From positions 62,001 through 126,000 of the forward strand of contig NZ_BBCD01000001.1 in assembly GCF_001311865.1 (NCBI RefSeq): a stretch of 64,000 bases of DNA. Direction: 5' to 3'. The notes beneath the pieces are model-generated. The model made no database searches. It had not been told where the DNA came from and saw nothing but the letters and a program-made list of their open reading frames with translations. The first letter of the stretch is position 1. Every line of letters starts with the position of its first letter. Below, piece after piece: positions 59,039 through 64,000 of this stretch. A program made the position numbers and the translations under genes. The stretch is from Piscibacillus salipiscarius JCM 13188. GTDB lineage: Bacteria; Bacillota; Bacilli; Bacillales; Alkalibacillaceae.

Positions 59039-62000
59039 TTAGAATAGTGACAATTGGTTTTGATCTGGTAATCCTTCTAAACAACCGTGTTGATCTAAGT
59101 ATTCTAACACAGTTTTAGAAATACGGCTTCGTTCACGTAAATCTTCTTTTGATAAGAACTCACCATCTTCTTTAGCTTTTTCTATATTGATGGCGGCATT
59201 AGTCCCCAGACCGTCTACTGCATTAAATGGTGGAATCAAAGTGTCACCGTCTACAATAAACTCACTGGCCTTAGAACGATAAAGGTCAACTCTTTGGAAC
59301 GAATAACCTCTTTCACACATCTCCAATGCTAACTCTAATACGGTTAACAAACTCTTTTCTTTTGGTGAGGCATCGTTACCCTTATCAAGGATTTCCTCAA
59401 TCCTGCTTCTTAACGCATCTGACCCTTTTACCATTGTATCTAATTCAAAATCACTCGCTCTAACAGTAAAATAAGCAGCATAGAATTCTATTGGGTAATG
59501 AACCTTAAAGTAAGCAATTCGAACTGCCATTAAGACATAAGCAGCAGCGTGTGCTTTAGGGAACATGTATTTAATCTTTTTACACGATTCAATGTACCAG
59601 TCAGGCACTCCGTGTTTTTTCATTTCTTCAATCCATTCATCAGATAGACCTTTACCTTTACGAACATGCTCCATAATGGTAAAGGCAAGTGACGCCTCTA
59701 ATCCTTGGTGCATCAAGTAAACCATAATATCGTCTCGGCAACCAATGACATCACCAATTTCACAGATCCCATCATTAATTAATTCTTGGGCATTGCCTAA
59801 CCAAACGTCAGTCCCGTGAGAAAGACCTGAAATGATAACAAGCTCCGCAAAAGTAGATGGCTTGGTATCTTCAAGCATTTGACGAACGAATCGTGTTCCA
59901 AACTCCGGAACACCTAATGTTCCTGTTTTACACATAATTTGATCAGTGGTTACACCTAATGGATCTGGACCCTCAAAGATTTTCATTACTTCAGGATCAT
60001 TGGTAGGCACATCTTTAGGGTCAATACCAGTTAAATCTTGAAGCATACGAATAACCGTCGGATCATCGTGTCCAAGTATATCTAGTTTTAATAAATTATC
60101 GTGAATAGAATGGAAATCAAAGTGTGTTGTTTTCCATTCTGAATTCCGGTCATCTGCTGGGAACTGAATAGGTGTAAAATCATAAATTTCCTGATCATCA
60201 GGTACTACAATGATTCCACCTGGATGCTGTCCAGTCGTCCGCTTCACTCCAGTGCATCCTTTAACTAAACGTGATATCTCAGCTTGACGGTACATTAATG
60301 AATGATCTTGCGCGTAGCCCTTCACATATCCGAAGGCGGTTTTTTCTGCAACTGTACCAATTGTTCCGGCGCGATAGACATTGTCTTCACCGAATAATAC
60401 TTTCGTATACTGGTGAGCTTTAGGTTGATACTCACCTGAGAAGTTTAAGTCAATATCGGGAACTTTATCACCTTTAAACCCTAAAAAGGTCTCAAACGGA
60501 ATATCCTGGCCGTCTCTTGTTAAGGCGTGGCCGCACTCTGGGCAGTCTTTTTCTGGTAAGTCAAAACCTGAACCCACAGACCCGTCATTGTAGAAGTGAT
60601 AGTAACTACATTCATCACAGACATAATGTGGTGGTAACGGGTTAACCTCAGTAATATCAAGCATCGTGGCGACAAATGATGATCCAACAGAACCACGGGA
60701 CCCTACTAAATATCCATCGTTCAGTGACTTTTTAACAAGTTTTTCCGAAATTAAATAAATAACAGAGAAGCCATTTTCAATAATACTTTTTAACTCTTTT
60801 TCTAAACGGTTAACCACGATATCTGGTAAATTCTCACCGTAAATAGATTTCGCTCTGTTATAGCATGTATCTCTAATTTCTTCATCTGCTCCGTCAATAT
60901 TAGGAGTGTATAGGTCATCCTTAACTGGTTTGATCTCATCAATTTGTTCAGATACCCAGTTCGTATTTTCAATAACAATTTCTTTAGCTTTTTCCTCACC
61001 TAGGAATGCAAAATCCTCTAGCATTTCGTTAGTTGTTTTGAAATAGACATCAGGCATAGTCTGGCGGTTAAGCGGATTACCACTTTGTGATGCAACTAAT
61101 ACTTTACGGTAAATTTTTTCATGCTTATCTAAATAATGAGTATTTCCTGTTGCGACTACTTTTTGTTTAACTTTTCACCAATTTTAACTAGCTTTTTAAT
61201 GAGCTGTTTAATATGTTCAATGGATTGAGCTTGTTCTTTTTCGATTAAATGATAATAATTCATTGGTGGTTGTACTTCAATGTAGTCATAAAATTCCGCA
61301 ACCTTTTCCGCTTCATCTTCAGATTTCAAAGCGATGGTATCAAACAATTCACCTTGATCACATCCTGAACCTACCATTATACCCTCACGATGCTCAACGA
61401 GTTTAGATCTCGGAATTCTTGGAACTCGGTAAAATAATCAACATGTGATAATGAAACAAGTTTAAATAAATTTTTTAAGCCTTCTTGAGTCTTGGCAAGT
61501 AAAATTGCATGATTAGGACGCGATCGTTTATAAGCATCCCCTTCACCTACGTGCCGATTTAATTCATCATGTTTAAACATGTCTTTTTCCATTGCTGATT
61601 TCACTAAACTCCATAATAAATAACCAGTCGCTTCGGCATCATAAATAGCTCTATGGTGTTGAGTTAATTCTATGTTTAAATGTTTACACAATGTGTTAAG
61701 TCGATGATTTTTGAGCTCAGGATATAATAACCGGGCTAACTCCAATGTATCAATCACAGGGTTTGTTACTTTATCAATAGCCATTCTCTCGAAAGCCGCG
61801 TTAATAAAGCCGATATCAAAACTAGCATTGTGAGCAACTAGAATGTCGTCTCCCATCCATTCATGGAAATCTCTCATGACTTCTTCAATTTCAGGTGCTC
61901 CGATTAGCATATCGTCCGTTATACCTGTTAAATCAATGGTTGTTTGGCTCAATTTTGGTGAGGGTTCGCAAACCGTTCGAACCGATCAATAATCTCCCCT

Positions 62001-63325
62001 TGATACACTTTTACAGCAGCGAGTTCAATTATCTTATCATAGGCAGCAGACAGTCCTGTCGTCTCAACGTCAAAAACAATATAGTTTGCTTCATTCAAAT
62101 CTACAGGATCAGGGTTGTATGCAATAGGAACCCCATCATCCACTAAATTAGCCTCAAGTCCATACAACACCTTTACACCGTGCTTTGAACCAGCAGAATG
62201 AGCTTCAGGAAAAGCTTGTACAACGGCATGGTCCGTAATGGCTATTGCAGAATGGCCCCATTTTGCTGCCCGTTCAATTAAATTAGAGGCCGAAACAGTA
62301 GCATCCATGGTACTCATTGTGGTATGAGCATGCAACTCCACTCTCTTATCTTGTGAGAGATCCTTTCTTTCTTTAGGAGCAACTTCATAAAGATCATTTC
62401 CCATCATCATGAGCTCATTAGTAAATGTGTCCGTTTGAATGCTTCCTCGGGCTTTAACCCAATTGCCTTCTTTAACCTTTTTAAACAGTTCTTTTTGTTC
62501 ATCACCTTTTGAAAACATCTTTATTTGAATCGAATCTGTGTAATCTGTAAGACTCACAATTAACAAGTCACGACCAGATCTAAGATTTCTTATATCAACA
62601 TCAAAGATATAACCCTGAATCACCATACTCTTTTCTTCTTCTAAAATATCTCTAATAGGTGCTGCCTCATCTTGAAAATCACGTCCTATTTTAAGTGGAA
62701 GATTTACATGTGGATCTTCTTTACTTTGCTTAGCACGTTCTTCTTTCTCTTTTATAGCACGTTCGATATAATTTTGTTCTTCTACTTCTTCTGTTTTTGA
62801 AACTCCTGAAACGCTTCTTCATTTTTGAGATTTCAAAATGTAGTTGGTAACTTTTTAAACCACTTTTTGAACAAATTCCTGAAATAAAGGTTCGATCTTC
62901 CGTTTCATCATTTGAGCTTCGGTTTCATTTCTTGCATAAATAGTGAGCTGCGCACCATTAATAGTTGGTGATTGGTTACATATGTACTCTTTATATGCAG
63001 GAAATAAATCATGAACGGAGTTAATGAAAAATGACCAGTATGAACTTAATGAGTGTTCATCTAATTCTTTTTCATCTGTATTGATGACAACATCTACTTT
63101 AGCAATATGATGAAAAGCATCAGATAAACGTGCATTAAAAACTTCAATTGCTTCGCAGGTAAAAGGCCTGCTCTTATGAATATGGAATTGCCATACCTTC
63201 TCCTCTTTTAGTAGAGCTAGCTTTTCTAAGTAAGCATCTTGAAATTCCGAATCGATTAGTTCTTGTGGAATTCCAATTTGATTTAATAAGAGGTTTAATT
63301 TCTCTTTTTTACTAAGGTCCATCAT
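59039..63325 (-). CDS. polC: DNA polymerase III PolC, five or more frameshifts
   Basis: About 1429 residues, the family length, replicative polymerase of low-GC Gram-positives. OB fold ([20 protein letters not shown]-like [20 protein letters not shown]), PHP domain ([20 protein letters not shown]), proofreading exonuclease ([44 protein letters not shown]), zinc finger ([12 protein letters not shown]) and polymerase palm ([30 protein letters not shown]). Breaks lie near 62860, 62640-62700, 61950, 61378 and 61060-61160. Start ATG 63325 or 63322 behind GGGGAAT. Confidence 0.96.
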
Positions 63326-63366
63326 GATTCCCCGCCTTAATTCTATTATTATCAAAACAAAAAACT

Positions 63367-63397
63367 CGCCTTTGGCAGCATGAGTATTCCAAAGGCG
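63367..63397 (-). terminator. proS terminator
   Basis: CGCCTTTGG and CCAAAGGCG, 9-bp perfect stem, followed by AGTTTTTTG on the minus strand. Confidence 0.85.
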
Positions 63398-63417
63398 GTT
63401 TATAATTTGAGAGATTG

Positions 63418-64000
63418 TTAAGCTAAAAGATTTTTAAGATGTTTTTGCAATTCATCTATATGAATATCTTCTTGTTCACCAGATTCACGGTATTTCAATT
63501 CCACATAACCTTCTGAAGCTCGCTTGCCTACAACGACACGATATGGAATGCCTATTAAATCACTGTCGTTAAATTTAACTCCAGCTCGATCTGGTCGATC
63601 ATCGTATAATACATCTACTCCTGAATTAAGTAGTTGATTATATAATTGATCTGAAAGCTCAACTTGTTCTTCCTTCTTAACATTTAGGTTAATTAAATGA
63701 ACTTGGAAAGGTGCTAAATCTTTCGGCCAAACAATTCCTTGTTCATCATGGTACTGCTCGACAATTGAAGCTAACGTTCTAGAAACTCCAATGCCGTAAC
63801 AACCCATTATATAGGTTTGTGCTCGTCCTTCTTTATTTAAAAAGGTAGCATTTAAAGCGTCGGCATATTTAGTTCCAAGTTTAAATACATGCCCAACCTC
63901 AATACCTCTTGCAAATTCAATGGTTCCTTTTCCATCAGGTGACAAATCACCCTCCTGGATAAAGCGTAAATCAGCATACTGAGTCACAGTAAAATCTCTC
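63418..64000 (-). CDS. proS: Prolyl-tRNA synthetase, C-terminal part (runs off the right edge)
   Basis: About 193 C-terminal residues. [40 protein letters not shown] (class II motif 3 with the Arg) and the anticodon-binding domain ([40 protein letters not shown]) are clear. The bacterial type with an editing insert is expected but that part is outside. The frame stays open to the window edge, so the GTG at 63987 is not the true start. Followed by polC, as in B. subtilis. Confidence 0.96.
   Translation of the reverse strand, partial: RDFTVTQYADLRFIQEGDLSPDGKGTIEFARGIEVGHVFKLGTKYADALNATFLNKEGRAQTYIMGCYGIGVSRTLASIVEQYHDEQGIVWPKDLAPFQVHLINLNVKKEEQVELSDQLYNQLLNSGVDVLYDDRPDRAGVKFNDSDLIGIPYRVVVGKRASEGYVELKYRESGEQEDIHIDELQKHLKNLLA

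Noticed and set aside
1-64000. tRNA or rRNA genes
   Set aside because: I looked for tRNA-like cloverleaf and CCA-ended segments in the intergenic gaps and saw none; no rRNA-like stretch is present.

Overview
The window comes from a low-GC, endospore-forming Firmicute of the Bacillaceae. The evidence is the gene content (cotE, spoVS, spoVFA/spoVFB, mlpA, ymxH, a SpoIIIE/FtsK motor, Gram-positive polC, MerR-type glnR) and the gene order, which over about 50 kb follows the Bacillus subtilis order from glnA to polC/proS, all read on the minus strand here. A halotolerant genus near Halobacillus/Virgibacillus is plausible from residue usage, but that is inference. Compared with B. subtilis I do not see rnjB (between dapA and tepA), ylxY (between pnp and mlpA), pbpX (between recA and rny) or tdh/kbl.

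Positions 1-14060 are one end of a temperate siphophage-type prophage, integrated next to the 3' end of glnA; its other end lies left of the window. Reading inward from the host junction: tyrosine integrase, CI-type repressor and a divergent Cro-type regulator with three related 16-bp operators between and beyond them, a run of small early genes, a Rha/KilAC antirepressor, a conserved early protein, a DnaD-type replication initiator with an internal iteron array (candidate origin), an orphan Dam-type methylase, a RinA/ArpU-type late regulator followed at once by a three-repeat late promoter and a leader with a terminator, then an HNH nuclease, small terminase and the start of large terminase. 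Four small plus-strand genes run against this transcription, including a Spo0E-type phosphatase and a CBO0543-type membrane protein, which look like lysogenic-conversion cargo.

Positions 14134-64000 are host core. glnA-glnR has a textbook sigma-A promoter and GlnR/TnrA box. Then follow ynbB, hflX, hfq, miaA (tRNA i6A37), mutL-mutS (mismatch repair), cotE (spore coat), ricA-miaB, spoVS, ymdB, rny (RNA turnover), a MITE-like palindromic repeat, recA with a LexA box, cinA-pgsA-rodZ, ymfK-J-I-H-F, ftsK/spoIIIE, ylzJ-tepA, the lysine/dipicolinate set dapA-dapG-asd-spoVFB-spoVFA, ymxH-mlpA, pnp-rpsO, ribF-truB-rbfA-ylxP-infB-ylxQ-ylxR-nusA-rimP (the translation operon), polC and the 3' end of proS.

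A caution for every reader: roughly one single-base frameshift per kilobase interrupts even genes that are essential in relatives (polC, infB, nusA, recA, asd, dapG, ftsK), mostly at homopolymers. Joining the frames gives family-typical full-length proteins each time, so I annotate joined genes and treat the breaks as sequencing errors rather than pseudogenes.
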